A DNA stretch of 64,000 nt from Prevotella sp. HJM029 (GTDB lineage: Bacteria > Bacteroidota > Bacteroidia > Bacteroidales > Bacteroidaceae). Each line of letters opens with the position of its first letter. Positions within the stretch are counted from its first letter, which is position 1. The position numbers and the translations under genes were made by a program. Where the stretch lies: assembly GCF_000599605.1 (NCBI RefSeq), contig NZ_KK082679.1:89780-153779 (forward strand), given 5' to 3'. Positions 21,378 to 32,600 of this stretch are shown piece by piece. Under the pieces are notes generated by a model, which was not told where the DNA came from, made no database searches, and was given only the letters and a program-made list of their open reading frames with translations.

Positions 21378-21466
21378 AAGTTTTTGGTAGCCTTTCGAGC
21401 TGCTTTCAGTAGGTGGTGGCAACTCTTTTGGCTGCGTGTGGCGCATATTCCTGTTAATATTCAGAC

Positions 21467-21500
21467 AAAAAAGCGAGCATTTCATATGCGAAATGCCCGC
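21467..21500 (-). terminator. Intrinsic terminator of tRNA-Arg
   Basis: Minus strand: 11-bp stem GCGGGCATTTC/GAAATGCTCGC (one G-T pair), loop GCATAT, followed by six T. It ends 17 bp beyond the tRNA 3' end. Confidence 0.9.
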
Positions 21501-21516
21501 CTATCCCGAGATGAAG

Positions 21517-21590
21517 TGACCCCGTTGGGATTCAAACCCAAGACCTTCAGAACCGGAATCTGACGCTCTATTCAGCTAAGCTACGGAGCC
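21517..21590 (-). tRNA. tRNA-Arg (anticodon CCG)
   Basis: A 74-nt cloverleaf on the minus strand: acceptor GGCTCCG pairs with CGGGGTC (two G-T pairs), D arm GCTT/GAGC region, anticodon stem TCAGA/TCTGA with loop TTCCGGT giving anticodon CCG, T arm TTGGG/CCCAA with loop TTTGAAT, discriminator A. CCA is not encoded. It reads codon CGG. A strong terminator follows directly. Confidence 0.95.
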
Positions 21591-21648
21591 AAAGTCGTGC
21601 AAATTTACGAATAATAATTGGGTATTGCAAATGTTATTGGCTCATTTA

Positions 21649-21680
21649 TTTTGCAAATAGCCCGATTTGTCGTATCTTTG
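21649..21680 (+). promoter_or_regulatory. Promoter of pepT
   Basis: TTTTG (21649-21653), 19-bp spacer, TATCTTTG (21673-21680): an exact Bacteroidota promoter, 74 bp before the pepT start. Confidence 0.8.
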
Positions 21681-21754
21681 CCTATGCCCTTTGCGGTGGA
21701 AAAAGGACGCAGAGTGGTGGAAAACGAAATTTAATGGAATGAAGATAAAAGCAA

Positions 21755-22978
21755 ATGGAACTTGCAGAAAGATTTATGAATTACACCAAGTTTGACACAC
21801 AGTCGAACGAGGAATCGGAAAGTGTGCCCTCCACGGCGAAGCAATTAGACTTTGCCCGCTACCTGAAGAAAGAGCTCGAGAACGAGGGTTTGAGCGATGT
21901 TGAGATGGACGAGATGGGCTATATCTACGCCACCTTGAAGGGAAACACCAAGAAAAAGGTGCCCACCATCGGTTTTATTTCGCATTATGACACGAGTCCT
22001 GATGCCAGTGGCAAGGACGTGAAGGCGCGCATCATTCGGAATTATGACGGCAACGACATCACGCTCTCGCCCGGAAAGGTCTCCACGGTGGCCAAATTTC
22101 CCGAGCTGAAGGCGCATGTTGGCGAAGACATTATCGTCACCGATGGCACCACTTTGTTGGGTGCCGACGACAAAGCCGGCATTGCCGAGATTGTGCAGGC
22201 CATGTGTTTCTTGCGCGACCACGACGAGATCAAGCATGGTGATATTCGCGTTGGTTTCAATCCCGACGAGGAAATTGGGCGCGGTGCCCACCATTTCGAT
22301 GTCGAAAAGTTTGGTTGTGTCTGGGCTTACACGATGGATGGCGGCGATTTAGGCGACTTGGAATATGAGAATTTCAATGCGGCCGGTGCCAAAGTCACCA
22401 TCAAAGGTGTGAGCGTTCACACGGGCTATGCCAAAGGGAAGATGGTGAATGCCAGTCGTTTGGCGTGCGAATTTAACAGCATGATACCCGATACCGACAT
22501 CCCCGAAGCCACTGAAGGCTATGAGGGTTTCTATCATTTGTTGGGCATAGAGAGCCGCACCGAGGAGGCGAAACTCAACTATATCATTCGTGATCACGAC
22601 CGCGAGAAGTTCGAAGACCGCAAGGATTTCATGGAGCGTTGCGTCGAAAAGATGAACGAGAAATATGGCGAAGGCACCGTTTCCATCGCTATTCACGACC
22701 AATATTACAACATGAAGGAGAAAATCGACCCCAACATGCATGTCATAGATATTGTGCTTCGTGCCATGCAAGAGAATGGGGTGGCACCCAAGGTGGAGCC
22801 TATTCGTGGCGGAACCGACGGCGCACAGCTCAGCTTCAAGGGGCTTCCTTGCCCGAATATCTTTGCCGGTGGCGTGAATTTCCATGGTCCTCACGAGTTT
22901 GTGTCGATTCAAGTGATGCAGAAAGCCGTCGATGTGATTGTGAAAATCTGCGAGATTACGGGTAATTTCGAAGATTAA
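21755..22978 (+). CDS. pepT: Peptidase T (tripeptide aminopeptidase)
   Basis: Cytosolic M20 metallopeptidase removing the N-terminal residue from tripeptides. 407 residues, the usual length. Zinc-site motifs: [48 protein letters not shown] and the C-terminal [13 protein letters not shown], which supplies the last histidine. The lid/dimerisation domain lies between residues about 205 and 320. It has its own promoter and a strong downstream terminator, so it is monocistronic. Confidence 0.95.
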   Translation: MELAERFMNYTKFDTQSNEESESVPSTAKQLDFARYLKKELENEGLSDVEMDEMGYIYATLKGNTKKKVPTIGFISHYDTSPDASGKDVKARIIRNYDGNDITLSPGKVSTVAKFPELKAHVGEDIIVTDGTTLLGADDKAGIAEIVQAMCFLRDHDEIKHGDIRVGFNPDEEIGRGAHHFDVEKFGCVWAYTMDGGDLGDLEYENFNAAGAKVTIKGVSVHTGYAKGKMVNASRLACEFNSMIPDTDIPEATEGYEGFYHLLGIESRTEEAKLNYIIRDHDREKFEDRKDFMERCVEKMNEKYGEGTVSIAIHDQYYNMKEKIDPNMHVIDIVLRAMQENGVAPKVEPIRGGTDGAQLSFKGLPCPNIFAGGVNFHGPHEFVSIQVMQKAVDVIVKICEITGNFED

Positions 22979-23061
22979 TCGCGTCGGGCAACCGGCTTCG
23001 TCGGGGTGACATGGCGTCGCTCCTGCCCGCCGTTTGCTGCCCGGTTAGCTGATGATAAAAC

Positions 23062-23097
23062 AAAGGCTTATGTCCATTTCGATGGACATAAGCTTTT
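23062..23097. terminator. Bidirectional intrinsic terminator
   Basis: A stem of about 16 bp with core GCTTATGTCCAT / ATGGACATAAGC, loop TTCG, flanked by A and T runs. It separates convergent pepT and the secreted-protein gene at 23128. Confidence 0.9.
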
Positions 23098-23127
23098 ATT
23101 GTTGTGGTGGATGGTGCGTGCTGCAGC

Positions 23128-23631
23128 CTACTTTCCCGCTTTCTTAAGCGCAGCTTTCAACACTTTTCCGCAGACTTTCCCTGCACTTTCGGCACCCTGT
23201 TTGATGAGGTTGAGCCTCGTTCCCCACACGCCGCCGCGCGTTTTCAGTGCGTCGATGCGTGCTATTTCGTGTTGTTGCGCGTCTAACAGCAACGCATCGC
23301 AGAGGTAATCGCCCTTTGTGCTCACACTGTTGACCACCACTTTCAGGGTGTAAGGTGCGTCGGGAAAATGTCCAATGGTCAGCCCATCGCCCAATGTGCG
23401 GTTGGCATCATTCGTGAAAATGCCCACCACCTCGGGCTTATCCTTCTGCCAATCGGTCTCATAAGCGCTAAAATCTGCCTCCGACATGCCGTGAATATTC
23501 ATAAACACCATATCGAAATTCACGCGACTTTCTCCCTTTAGTGGGGCAAAAGAGCCTTGCACACGGCCTTGTGCTGCCATGTTGAGCACGCCCATCAGAG
23601 CGAATGAAAGTAAAAATAAAATCCGTTTCAT
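23128..23631 (-). CDS. Unrecognised secreted protein
   Basis: 167 residues with a clear signal peptide (MKRILFLLSFALMGVLNMAA, then QGRVQG), so exported to the periplasm or beyond; no lipobox. The mature part is a compact mixed sequence with the segments VNFDMVFMNIHGMSEADF and PYTLKVVVNSVSTKGDYLCD, and a basic C-terminus (KVLKAALKKAGK). It is monocistronic, ending at the bidirectional terminator shared with pepT. I do not recognise its family. Confidence 0.6.
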   Translation of the reverse strand: MKRILFLLSFALMGVLNMAAQGRVQGSFAPLKGESRVNFDMVFMNIHGMSEADFSAYETDWQKDKPEVVGIFTNDANRTLGDGLTIGHFPDAPYTLKVVVNSVSTKGDYLCDALLLDAQQHEIARIDALKTRGGVWGTRLNLIKQGAESAGKVCGKVLKAALKKAGK

Positions 23632-23816
23632 CTTGTATATTTAAAAGTTTTGCATTGCTATTGGGCAACCAGCTTGACGTATCGAAAGTCATTTTGGATT
23701 TGCCGGAGGAAAATGCCATCAGGAGTTATGGCTCCGCCTTTGATTTAGATGCCACAAAATTATCATTTTAATTTCATTCTAAGCCTTGTTTTATGCTGTT
23801 TTTGCTTATCTTTTAT

Positions 23817-24707
23817 TTACTTTTCCCTCAGCTGCCTGGTGAACTTCTCGGGGAGTTGAGGCATCGCTCCATTCTGTGTGCAAACATAGGCACTTACTTC
23901 AACAGCAAGTTTATGTGCCTGTTTGATCGATTTTCCTGCCAGAATTGCAGAACAGAAAGTGCTCGTAAAACTGTCTCCGGCGCCCACAGTGTCGGCAACT
24001 TCAACAGATGGAGTCTCTTGGAAAGACTTTGTTGCCGGTGCGAAGACATAGCTTCCATTAACGCCACAGGTGAGAACAAGCATCTTTAGATTGTATTTTC
24101 CTAAAATGAGCCAGCATTTGTTTTCGATATCCAGGCCGGAATAGCCGAAGAGTCGCCCCAGCGTGATGAGCTCTTCATCATTGATTTTTAGGATGTCGCA
24201 GGATGCAATGGCATCTTGAATGATTTCTTTTGTATAGAAATTCTGACGCAGATTAATGTCGAAAATTTTCAAACAATCCTTTGGTGTGGCCTCAAGAAAG
24301 CGGTGAATGGTGGTTCTGGACACACTGTTGCGCTGTGCTAACGAACCAAAGCATACTGCACGAGCGTTCTTTGCCACGGTTTCAATCTCGCTGTTGAAGG
24401 GAATATTATCCCAGGCCACATTTTCCTTAATGTCGTAAGTGGGTACCCCCTCATCATCAAGTGTCACCTGTACGGTCCCTGTGGGGTAATCGACAAGTGG
24501 CATGATATAGTTGAGTCCTTTCTCGTTGAGTTGTTTTCGTGTTTCATCTCCTAAGATGTCATTGCCTAAAGCGCTGATAGCCATGGCATCGAAACCAAAC
24601 TGATGGACGTGATAAGCAAAGTTGGCGGGGGCTCCACCAAGTTTTGAACCGTCGGGTAAGCAATCCCATAATGCTTCACCAAGACCTACTATAAATCTTT
24701 CTTGCAT
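23817..24707 (-). CDS. Fructokinase (PfkB family)
   Basis: Phosphorylates fructose released from fructans to fructose-6-phosphate. 296 residues with the PfkB N-terminal GGAPANFAYHVHQFG and the C-terminal ATP/active-site motif DTVGAGDSFTSTF (Asp base). The short N-terminus and KLGGAPAN match ScrK-type bacterial fructokinases. It is the last gene of the fructan locus, 163 bp after the sugar permease; the counterpart in the B. thetaiotaomicron fructan locus occupies an equivalent position. Confidence 0.9.
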   Translation of the reverse strand: MQERFIVGLGEALWDCLPDGSKLGGAPANFAYHVHQFGFDAMAISALGNDILGDETRKQLNEKGLNYIMPLVDYPTGTVQVTLDDEGVPTYDIKENVAWDNIPFNSEIETVAKNARAVCFGSLAQRNSVSRTTIHRFLEATPKDCLKIFDINLRQNFYTKEIIQDAIASCDILKINDEELITLGRLFGYSGLDIENKCWLILGKYNLKMLVLTCGVNGSYVFAPATKSFQETPSVEVADTVGAGDSFTSTFCSAILAGKSIKQAHKLAVEVSAYVCTQNGAMPQLPEKFTRQLREK

Positions 24708-24870
24708 AAGTTAAAAATAGGAGCCTCGCCGCCGCTTTCTCTCCATGGAGCAGCAAGTGGGCCGTCGAGGCTGGTTGAATGATTTTTGTTTATATCTTCT
24801 TTATACTGTAACCGTTTGTTCTTTTGCGTCATTTCCTCTATCAAGAGTGAGGCCTTGTTTTGCAGTCATG

Positions 24871-26076
24871 CTACTTCTCGCTCTCAGAAGACGGGACAGG
24901 GATGAGACTTTTAATATAGGTGAACAGGTAGATGACGCCTATTGCCATGACGAGGATGGCTCCGGATTGTCCCATGCGCACGCTTGCAAAGCCCATAATT
25001 AATGGGAAAATGGTGCCACCAAAGAGCCCCATAATCATGAGTCCGCTCACTTCATTCTTCTTTGTGGGAACGCCTTGCAGTGCTTGGGCGAAAACCATTG
25101 AGAACACATTAGAGTTTCCATAGCCCACCAGTGCAATCGAAGTATAGAGCATCCATTCTGACGTTCCGAAATAAAGCCCCACCATACTCAATGCCATCAT
25201 TGAAACACTGATGATGAAGAATGTGCGTGTTTTCAAAAAACGCAAGATGATGCTTCCCGTAAGGCAGCCCAATGTGCGGAAAAGAAAATAAAAGCTGGTT
25301 GACTGTATGGCATCATTCAACGGGAGATGAAGTTTTTCTTGCAGAATTTTAGGTGCAGTAGTGTTTACACCAACATCAATACCCACATGGCACATGATGC
25401 CCATGAAGCTCAACAAGACAATTGGAATGCCCAAGAGTTTGAAGCAAGCGATGTATTCATCCATCACATTACGGGCGGGGAGCTGATTTTCAACGATAAC
25501 CGTTTCTTCCTCAATGGGCGTGCCCAGAAGCAACAAGGTTGCTATAATGCCCACTACCATATAGATAGGGAAAAGGACACGCCATCCTAAACCAAAGTTA
25601 GGCAGTGTTGCTGTAGCGCCCCAAGCAGCGAGATAAGGCACTAAGAACGATGCAATGGCCTTGATGAATTGGCCGAAAGTGAGGGTGCTGGCGAGGTTCC
25701 CGCCTTTAATTACGGTTGAAACCAGCGGGTTGAGTGAGGTTTGCATGAGTGCATTACCAATACCAAGCAGTGAAAAGGCAATCAACATCAAAACATAACT
25801 TTCACCGAAGAGGGGCAGAAGTAAGGATATAAAAGTAATAGCGAGTGATAACAACACTGTCTTTTTGCGTCCAATCTTATTCATCAGCACCCCTGTAGGC
25901 ACAGAGAAAATGAGGAACCAAAAGAAAACAAGGGACGGGAATATATTAGCTTGCACGTCGTTTAATCCCAAATCAGACTTTACATAGTTAGATGCTGTGC
26001 CCACAAGATCGACGAAGCCCATCGCAAAGAAGCAAAGCATCACGGGGATAATCGTTAGTTTGTTGTTTTTTTCCAT
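24871..26076 (-). CDS. Sugar permease, MFS (FucP/GluP-like), probably for fructose
   Basis: 401 residues with twelve hydrophobic segments. The opening MLCFFAMGFVDLVGTASNYVK and the loop MNKIGRKKTVLLSLA place it in the fucose/glucose-galactose proton symporter branch of the major facilitator superfamily. In the inner membrane it would import the monosaccharide liberated by the GH32 enzyme for the fructokinase encoded next. It lies downstream of the GH32 gene with a strong hairpin between them, which may lower its expression. Confidence 0.85.
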   Translation of the reverse strand: MEKNNKLTIIPVMLCFFAMGFVDLVGTASNYVKSDLGLNDVQANIFPSLVFFWFLIFSVPTGVLMNKIGRKKTVLLSLAITFISLLLPLFGESYVLMLIAFSLLGIGNALMQTSLNPLVSTVIKGGNLASTLTFGQFIKAIASFLVPYLAAWGATATLPNFGLGWRVLFPIYMVVGIIATLLLLGTPIEEETVIVENQLPARNVMDEYIACFKLLGIPIVLLSFMGIMCHVGIDVGVNTTAPKILQEKLHLPLNDAIQSTSFYFLFRTLGCLTGSIILRFLKTRTFFIISVSMMALSMVGLYFGTSEWMLYTSIALVGYGNSNVFSMVFAQALQGVPTKKNEVSGLMIMGLFGGTIFPLIMGFASVRMGQSGAILVMAIGVIYLFTYIKSLIPVPSSESEK

Positions 26077-26136
26077 ATTGAGAATTGATTTTTGTTTTTG
26101 ATTGACTGATTGTTGTTAAATTGGAATGGACAGAAG

Positions 26137-26169
26137 GAAAAATCGTTCTTTTACGGAGAACGATTTTTC
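26137..26169 (-). terminator. Hairpin between GH32 and permease genes
   Basis: Perfect 13-bp stem GAAAAATCGTTCT/AGAACGATTTTTC with a 7-nt loop. It lies within the same-strand gene run 9 bp after the GH32 stop, so it may be a partial terminator or mRNA 3'-end stabiliser. Confidence 0.65.
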
Positions 26170-26177
26170 TTTTCACT

Positions 26178-27908
26178 TTATTTTAAAGTATAGATAGTTG
26201 TCTTTGCACCTCCCTTTACGACAAGGTTGTTATAGGGTTGTGTTGGGAACACGAGATTGGTCATGGCCATTTTCCCTGCAGCGTCGAAAGCCTCAATGCT
26301 ACATTTATCGATGAAGAGGCGCAACTGTGTGATTGTCCCGTATGTGGGGGCTATGCTTACGGTCTTAAACATGTTGCTGAAATCCGTCATTCCACTTTGT
26401 GTGCGGTCCATGCTAAACGTGCGGTTCTTAGGGTTGTAGGTCATCACAACACGCTCGTTCTTATCGTTACTGAGTGTGATGACCGTGGGCTTAGACTGCG
26501 AACGAATGTCCATCACAATTTCACAGGCTTCAGTTGGCTTCCCAACCTTTGCACTACGAAGTGCCAACAGCTCTTTAGAAGGCGTCACACTCACGTAGGT
26601 TTCATCGCCAAAAGTAAAGAGACCGAGATCGCGCGGCACTGAGTTAGCGCTGCGATATTGCATCGTTGGTACTTCATTGGCATATTGCCAGTTGCTCATC
26701 CAAGCCATAACAACATGCCTTCCATCGGGTGCATTGTCGAAACCGACGGTAGCATAGTGGTCTTTACCATAATCCATCCATTTCGTTACTTCCGGTTTGC
26801 TCTCGCAAGTGAACTTATGGCCATCGAAATCGCCAACAAAATACTGTGTAGCGCTGCCGCCAAAAGGTCCACCAGGATTGATGTTGCAAATGAGTAGCCA
26901 TTTTGTTTCATGGGTTCCGCTAACCGGTAACTTCATCAGGTCAGGGCATTCCCAAACCCCTCCGTGGTTACCATATTCATGTCCGAACTTACTTTCGAGC
27001 ACCCAGTTCTTCAGATTCTTGGAACTGTAGATGTTCATTTCCTGTCCAGCAGCAAGAATAAGGTTCCAAGCCTTGATATCTTCATTCCAAAACACATGTG
27101 GATCACGGAAATCAGGCACATCAGCTGTAATCACAGGATTATTGTTATATTTGGTGAAGGTTTTCCCATTGTCAGTGCTATAAGCCAAACTCTGTGTCTG
27201 ATTTGTGCCGGCTGAGGTGTAAAAAGCCACGATTGCCTGGTTACCGAAGCCTGCTGTGTTCTCTTTATCAACTACAGAAGAGCCGCTAAAGATTGTTCCA
27301 AGAGCATCGGGAGTGATGGCATCGCCCTCAAATGTCCAATGTGCAAGGTCTTTGGAAGTGGAGTGTCCCCAGGTCATATTCTCCCAATACGAGCCATAAG
27401 GATTGCGTTGGAAGTAGAGATGCCACACTCCATCCTTATAGAACATGCCGTTGGGGTCGTTCATCCAGCCCCAAAGTGGGGTGTGATGATAGACAGGACG
27501 ATATTTCTCGCGGTTGGAAGTGTCGAAATAATCGCTTGTTTTTAGCATTTTCCAAGCTACGAAGTCCTTGACTGCTCCGGTAGAACGTCGATTACTTTGA
27601 AATGTAATGTCGAGTAACACGTCGCTATCTTGGTGTGTGTCGAGTTCCAAAGGTACGCTATAATCAACGTTGTCAATGGCCAAACGGCAGTTGAGTTCTT
27701 TCACCACTTGATTATCTCTGATCACGCGTAAATGGGCATTTTCCTCCTTTTCTTCGATCGGTAAGATGAGGAATTTGTGCTTTGATTGCAAGCGATAAAT
27801 CACATGATTGTCGCCAAGTATGTTGAGTGTCCCAGGAGCTTGCGCCTGAACAGCAAGTGATGAAGCGGCACAAAAGGCCGCCATCACGAGTTTATGGATG
27901 TTCTTCAT
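26178..27908 (-). CDS. Glycoside hydrolase family 32 fructanase
   Basis: Hydrolyses beta-fructosidic bonds of sucrose, inulin or levan. 576 residues: signal peptide (MKNIHKLVMAAFCAASSLAV), N-terminal DUF4980-like domain (about 25-130), five-bladed propeller with the nucleophile in WGWMNDPNG, the transition-state stabiliser in DFRDPHVFW and the acid/base Glu in WECPDLM, then a C-terminal beta-sandwich. There is no lipobox, so it is probably periplasmic. It follows susD by 9 bp. Whether it prefers levan or inulin cannot be read directly. Confidence 0.93.
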   Translation of the reverse strand: MKNIHKLVMAAFCAASSLAVQAQAPGTLNILGDNHVIYRLQSKHKFLILPIEEKEENAHLRVIRDNQVVKELNCRLAIDNVDYSVPLELDTHQDSDVLLDITFQSNRRSTGAVKDFVAWKMLKTSDYFDTSNREKYRPVYHHTPLWGWMNDPNGMFYKDGVWHLYFQRNPYGSYWENMTWGHSTSKDLAHWTFEGDAITPDALGTIFSGSSVVDKENTAGFGNQAIVAFYTSAGTNQTQSLAYSTDNGKTFTKYNNNPVITADVPDFRDPHVFWNEDIKAWNLILAAGQEMNIYSSKNLKNWVLESKFGHEYGNHGGVWECPDLMKLPVSGTHETKWLLICNINPGGPFGGSATQYFVGDFDGHKFTCESKPEVTKWMDYGKDHYATVGFDNAPDGRHVVMAWMSNWQYANEVPTMQYRSANSVPRDLGLFTFGDETYVSVTPSKELLALRSAKVGKPTEACEIVMDIRSQSKPTVITLSNDKNERVVMTYNPKNRTFSMDRTQSGMTDFSNMFKTVSIAPTYGTITQLRLFIDKCSIEAFDAAGKMAMTNLVFPTQPYNNLVVKGGAKTTIYTLK

Positions 27909-27917
27909 ATCGTTATT

Positions 27918-29657
27918 TTATTTATTGTAACCCTTGTTCTGTGTGTATAATCCTGGGATATAATACAACTGGTTGTAGGGGACTGGGAAGAATTCGTTCT
28001 TTTCGGGTGTGAAGTGTGCATCCTTATAGTATTGTGCAAACTTCGTTCCTTCATAATTGTCATTGACTTCGGTTTGGAAGTAATGATTCAACGTTTCCGA
28101 AGCAATGCCCCAACGACGCAGATCAAAGAAGCGTTCGTGCTCCATGCCCATCTCTAAGCGACGTTCCCAACGCAGACACTTGCGCGCAGTTTCTTTGTCG
28201 GCGAAATAGGAACTTGGATAAAGTGCAATTTCACATTGATTGGCCGCATAGGCAATATGCTTGTTGATTGAATTGGCCGCACGCTGACGAATGGCATTGA
28301 TGATTGTACGTGCTTCAGACAAGCGGCCAAGTTCGATGAGTGCTTCTGCACGCATAAGCATTACATCCGTGTAGCGGAACACATATTCATTCATGGCAAA
28401 AGCCTGCCAAGGAGAGTTGTAAGTTTCGCCCTTACTGCGCTGTGGAACCTCCTTTAATGAGGTGTAATAGCCATAATCATTTGGATTGCGCGAATTCTTT
28501 TTCGTTAGCGTGTACTGATTTTCATACTTATAGGGGAAGGTTGGCATGCCCACGGTATGGAACAAACGTGGGTCCCACTTTTGCGTTGTAGGATGTCCAT
28601 TTACAGGATGAGCCTGTGTTTGGTCGAAATCATCAAACTCGGGAAGCCCGTTCTTCGTTTTGAAAGCATCTACAAGATTCTGTGAAGGTTTGTGGAAGTC
28701 CCATCCACAAGACCATATTCCCCAACAACCATTCAGTGTGTTCGACCAGTTTGCACGGCCAAAAGTGGTGTTATCGTCTTTATAATCAGAACATTGTACG
28801 GCAAAAATTGATTCTTTACTGTTCTTATGTTCGGGCAGGAAGATGTCGCCATAATCTTCAAGATAACCATAATTTGAACCGACAACGGCATCGGTATAGT
28901 CGATTACCTTCTGCATATCAGTGGGGTTGATGTGCGAAACACCCGTTGTTTGCTCATAACCATCGCCCCAAGCCAAATCCAAATAGCACTTCGCTAAATA
29001 GGATGCAGCTGCAATCTTATGGGCACGAGCCCTTTCGCTTTGCGTTTCAGGCAAGACATCATAAGCCGTTTTGAAATCAGCGATAATCTTTTCATAGAGT
29101 TGTTGATAGGTGAGTGCATCATTAGGCGTTTTCTCTTGTGCGTTGTTTTTGAACACTTCTTCGTCAATCCATGGCACTTTACGGAACACCGTAATCAGCT
29201 TATAATAGAAGTGTGCACGCAAAAACTTCACTTCAGCAATGCGTTGTGCCGTGACGGTTGCGCCTAACTTACTGTTTCCATACTTCTCAAGTGAGGCTAA
29301 GGCACGGTTACAGCGTGAGACAGCTGCAAAGAGTCTGTACCAAAGTTCATCTAACGGACCTATCGTTGAGGTCATGTTCGTCCAAATTTCAAATGGATGA
29401 TAATCTGTGTCGTTCACTCCCGACCCACCTTTTAAGCAATCGTCTGAAGTGACATCGCCATAAGTCCAAAGATTAAATGGATACTGATACCAGCAATCGC
29501 CCAACATCGCATAGGCACTATTGGTCATAGCCTCAGGGTCAGAGAAAGCCTTCTCTTCATCAACTACAGCTGTTGGCTTATAGTCAAGGAAATCATTGCA
29601 GCCTGAAAGTGTGAAGCTGCCTGTTAGCAATAGAATTGCAATATATATATTTTTCAT
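27918..29657 (-). CDS. SusD-like fructan-binding lipoprotein
   Basis: 579 residues. Signal peptide with lipobox LSGC (Cys about 20), then the RagB/SusD fold: DFLDYKPTAVVDEEKAF at the N-terminus, TPR-like helices (RAHFYYKLITVFRKVPWIDE), and the C-terminal YRYTDVMLMRAEALIELGR and RWERRLEMGMEHERFFDLRRWG motifs. It forms the lid over the SusC-like transporter on the outer face of the outer membrane and captures oligosaccharides. It lies 25 bp downstream of susC. Confidence 0.94.
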   Translation of the reverse strand: MKNIYIAILLLTGSFTLSGCNDFLDYKPTAVVDEEKAFSDPEAMTNSAYAMLGDCWYQYPFNLWTYGDVTSDDCLKGGSGVNDTDYHPFEIWTNMTSTIGPLDELWYRLFAAVSRCNRALASLEKYGNSKLGATVTAQRIAEVKFLRAHFYYKLITVFRKVPWIDEEVFKNNAQEKTPNDALTYQQLYEKIIADFKTAYDVLPETQSERARAHKIAAASYLAKCYLDLAWGDGYEQTTGVSHINPTDMQKVIDYTDAVVGSNYGYLEDYGDIFLPEHKNSKESIFAVQCSDYKDDNTTFGRANWSNTLNGCWGIWSCGWDFHKPSQNLVDAFKTKNGLPEFDDFDQTQAHPVNGHPTTQKWDPRLFHTVGMPTFPYKYENQYTLTKKNSRNPNDYGYYTSLKEVPQRSKGETYNSPWQAFAMNEYVFRYTDVMLMRAEALIELGRLSEARTIINAIRQRAANSINKHIAYAANQCEIALYPSSYFADKETARKCLRWERRLEMGMEHERFFDLRRWGIASETLNHYFQTEVNDNYEGTKFAQYYKDAHFTPEKNEFFPVPYNQLYYIPGLYTQNKGYNK

Positions 29658-29682
29658 TTGTCTGTCAATTTAAATTAAATCG

Positions 29683-32600
29683 TTAGAAACCAACTTGTAA
29701 ACCAAATGAGATTGAAGTTGGAATAGGATAGTTCCAATTTGGGTTCTCAGGATCTGAACAAGTCAGACTGCTACTCTTGATAGTCAAGAGATTTTGACCA
29801 GAGAGATAAATACGAGCATTGCTCATCATGAGCTTTGAAAGCACGGTCTTAGGCAGATTATAACCTATTTGCAATGTGCGCAACTTTAAATAAGAGCCAT
29901 TCTCAACATAATAAGATGAGGCACGACCTTCATCAGCACTGTTCCTGATGGTCAATGCAGGAATGGTTGACGAGGTGTTATTCGTTGTCCATGCATCCAG
30001 CATACGACTTCCTTTGTTTGAACCTGGGTCGGTGATGCTCCAGAAATCGGTTTGGAACTTCTGATTATTGTAAACATCCTGGTTGCAGACACCTTGCCAA
30101 AACATCGTGAGATCAAGGCCCTTATAGGCGAGCACAATGTTCAAACCATAAGAGAAAGCTGGAACAGGATTGAAGATCCAGGTTTGATCAGCTGAAGTGA
30201 TTTTATGGTCACCATCCAAATCTCTGTATTTCAAACCGCCTACGCGTGCATTGTCTTGTCCCGACAAGTTCACTTCATTCTGGTTCTGATAGAGCCCATC
30301 TACAACGTAACCCACGATTGAGCCGTAAGGCTTATGGGATTGAACGAGATTTTCCTTTGTCGTGTGGGCATAAGAACCTGTTGTTGAAGGAGGCAGACTG
30401 GTTACGCGGTTACGGAAGAAATCAAGACTTCCGTTGACGTCGATGCCTAAGCCATTGGCTAAGGTCTTGCGATAACCTAAAGCTAATTCCATACCCCAGT
30501 TACGCAATGACGGCCCATTACTCCAGGTTGCTCCACCTTCGCCCATAGCACCAAGATAAGCAGGATTGATCAACATGTCACTCACATTCTTAATGTAGGC
30601 ATCGACACTACCATAGAGCGAACCAGCGAGGAGCATATAGTCAACACCAAGATTATATTGTGTTGCTGTTTCCCATTTCAGGTTTGGATTAGCTGTTTGA
30701 ATAGCCCTATAGCCCGAAGGGAACGTGCCTGAACCAGCCATGCGAAGGTCATAGGCAGTTGAACTGACGCGATCCAAACCATAATCGCGAACGTAAAGGC
30801 CAAATTGTGCATTATTGTCAATGGCCTGGTTACCCGTCTTACCCCAAGAAAGACGCAGTTTCAAATCGTCAAGCCAATCTTTCTTTAACAGCTGAGAAAT
30901 GCGGAAACCCAGGGATGCTGCAGGGAAAGTACCCCAGCGATGATTGGCACCAAAGCGTGAAGAGCCATCATAACGAATGGTGAATGAGGCCAACAGCAAA
31001 TCCTGGAAATTATAATCGAGTTTGCCAAAGAATGATGCTAAGCGATAACCCACCTTGGCACCACTATTGCGCATGGTGCCGGTAGCGGCATTTGGCCACA
31101 TGTAATCAACATCTTCTAAGGCATAATCTTCTGAATAAGCACTGAAGTCAACAACACTTTGCTTATTGATTTCTGAACCTGCGAGAATGGAGAAATTATG
31201 CTGTTGGACACCAAAATTATAGTTTAACGTGTTCGCCCAAGTGTAGTTCACATTATTGGTCTGACCGAGATTCGTTTTAGCGAGATTGTTTTTCACAACG
31301 TCTGAAGTGAAAGTGTGGGTGAGTGAATTGATGAAAGAAGTGGTGAAATCAAGTCCGAAATTAGAGCGGAACACCAAATTCTTCATCGGTTTAATGTCCA
31401 CGAAGGCATTACCAAATACACGCCAATAGTCCAAATGGTTGTCTTTATTATGAAATTCTTCGCGAACAGGGTTCTGTCGGTCGCTCATTCCCCCTACTGG
31501 ACCTGCAAAGGTGGTGCCATCAATTTCGTAAACCGGCACGGTTGGTGCCATTTTTAATGCATTTTCCATCGGCGCACAATCCACTTGCTTGGTGTAAGTG
31601 AGGGTAAAGTTCTCACCGACGGTAACAATTTTGTTCACATTATAAGTGGCATTCATACGTGCCGAGATATTTTGGAAATCCGTATATTTCAAAATACCAT
31701 CGTTCTTCTTATATCCTAAAGAGAACATCGCCGAATGTTTGTCGTTTGCATGCGATAAAGAAACATTGTAGTTGCGTGCAAAACCCGTTCTGGATATTTC
31801 ATCTACCCAGTCTGTGTCCGAGAAACGCATCGTCTTTCGGCTATTGATGAAGCCATCGTAACGGCCATTTACCGTGTAATTCACATATTTAGCTTGTGCC
31901 GGATCCCAAACCCTAATCGGCGTTCCGCTTGTGGCATTGATGTCCAGTCCATAGTTCTGCGCATAGATAGCGGGGTCTATTCCATCATTAAGAGCTGCCT
32001 GAACCATGGCTGTGGCATATTGCTGCGTGTTGCTCAACTTCATCTTCGACTGATTGGTATAGAACTGTGCGGTGAGATTGGTTGAGAAATCCACCTTCAC
32101 TTTATCACCCTTCTTTCCTTGTTTGGTAGTGATAATGATAACACCATTCGCAGCACGCGAACCATAGATAGAGGCCGAAGCCGCATCTTTCAACACTTGC
32201 ATGCTTTCAATGTCGTTGGCATTGAGCGAGTTGAGGGCTGAATTCGTGGGGACACCATCCACAATGTAAAGCGGATCTTGCGAAGTGTTGAATGAGCCGA
32301 TACCGCGTATTCTCACGGTTCCGGCACCACTGGGCGAGCCATTCACGGTGATGTTCATGCCAGGCACCTTTCCTTGTAATGCACGCATGGGGTCTGTGTC
32401 GGACGAAGTTTTTAGCGCATCAGTCGAAACCACGGCGACCGAACCTGTTAAGTCGGCCTTACGTTGCTTCGTGTAACCCGTCACCACCACTTCATTCAAT
32501 TGCTTAGCATCTTCTTTCAAGATGATTCTCTGATTCGGAGAAGCCTTCACTTCCTGATGGGCATAGCCAATGTAGGACACCACGAGTGTCGAACCTGCCT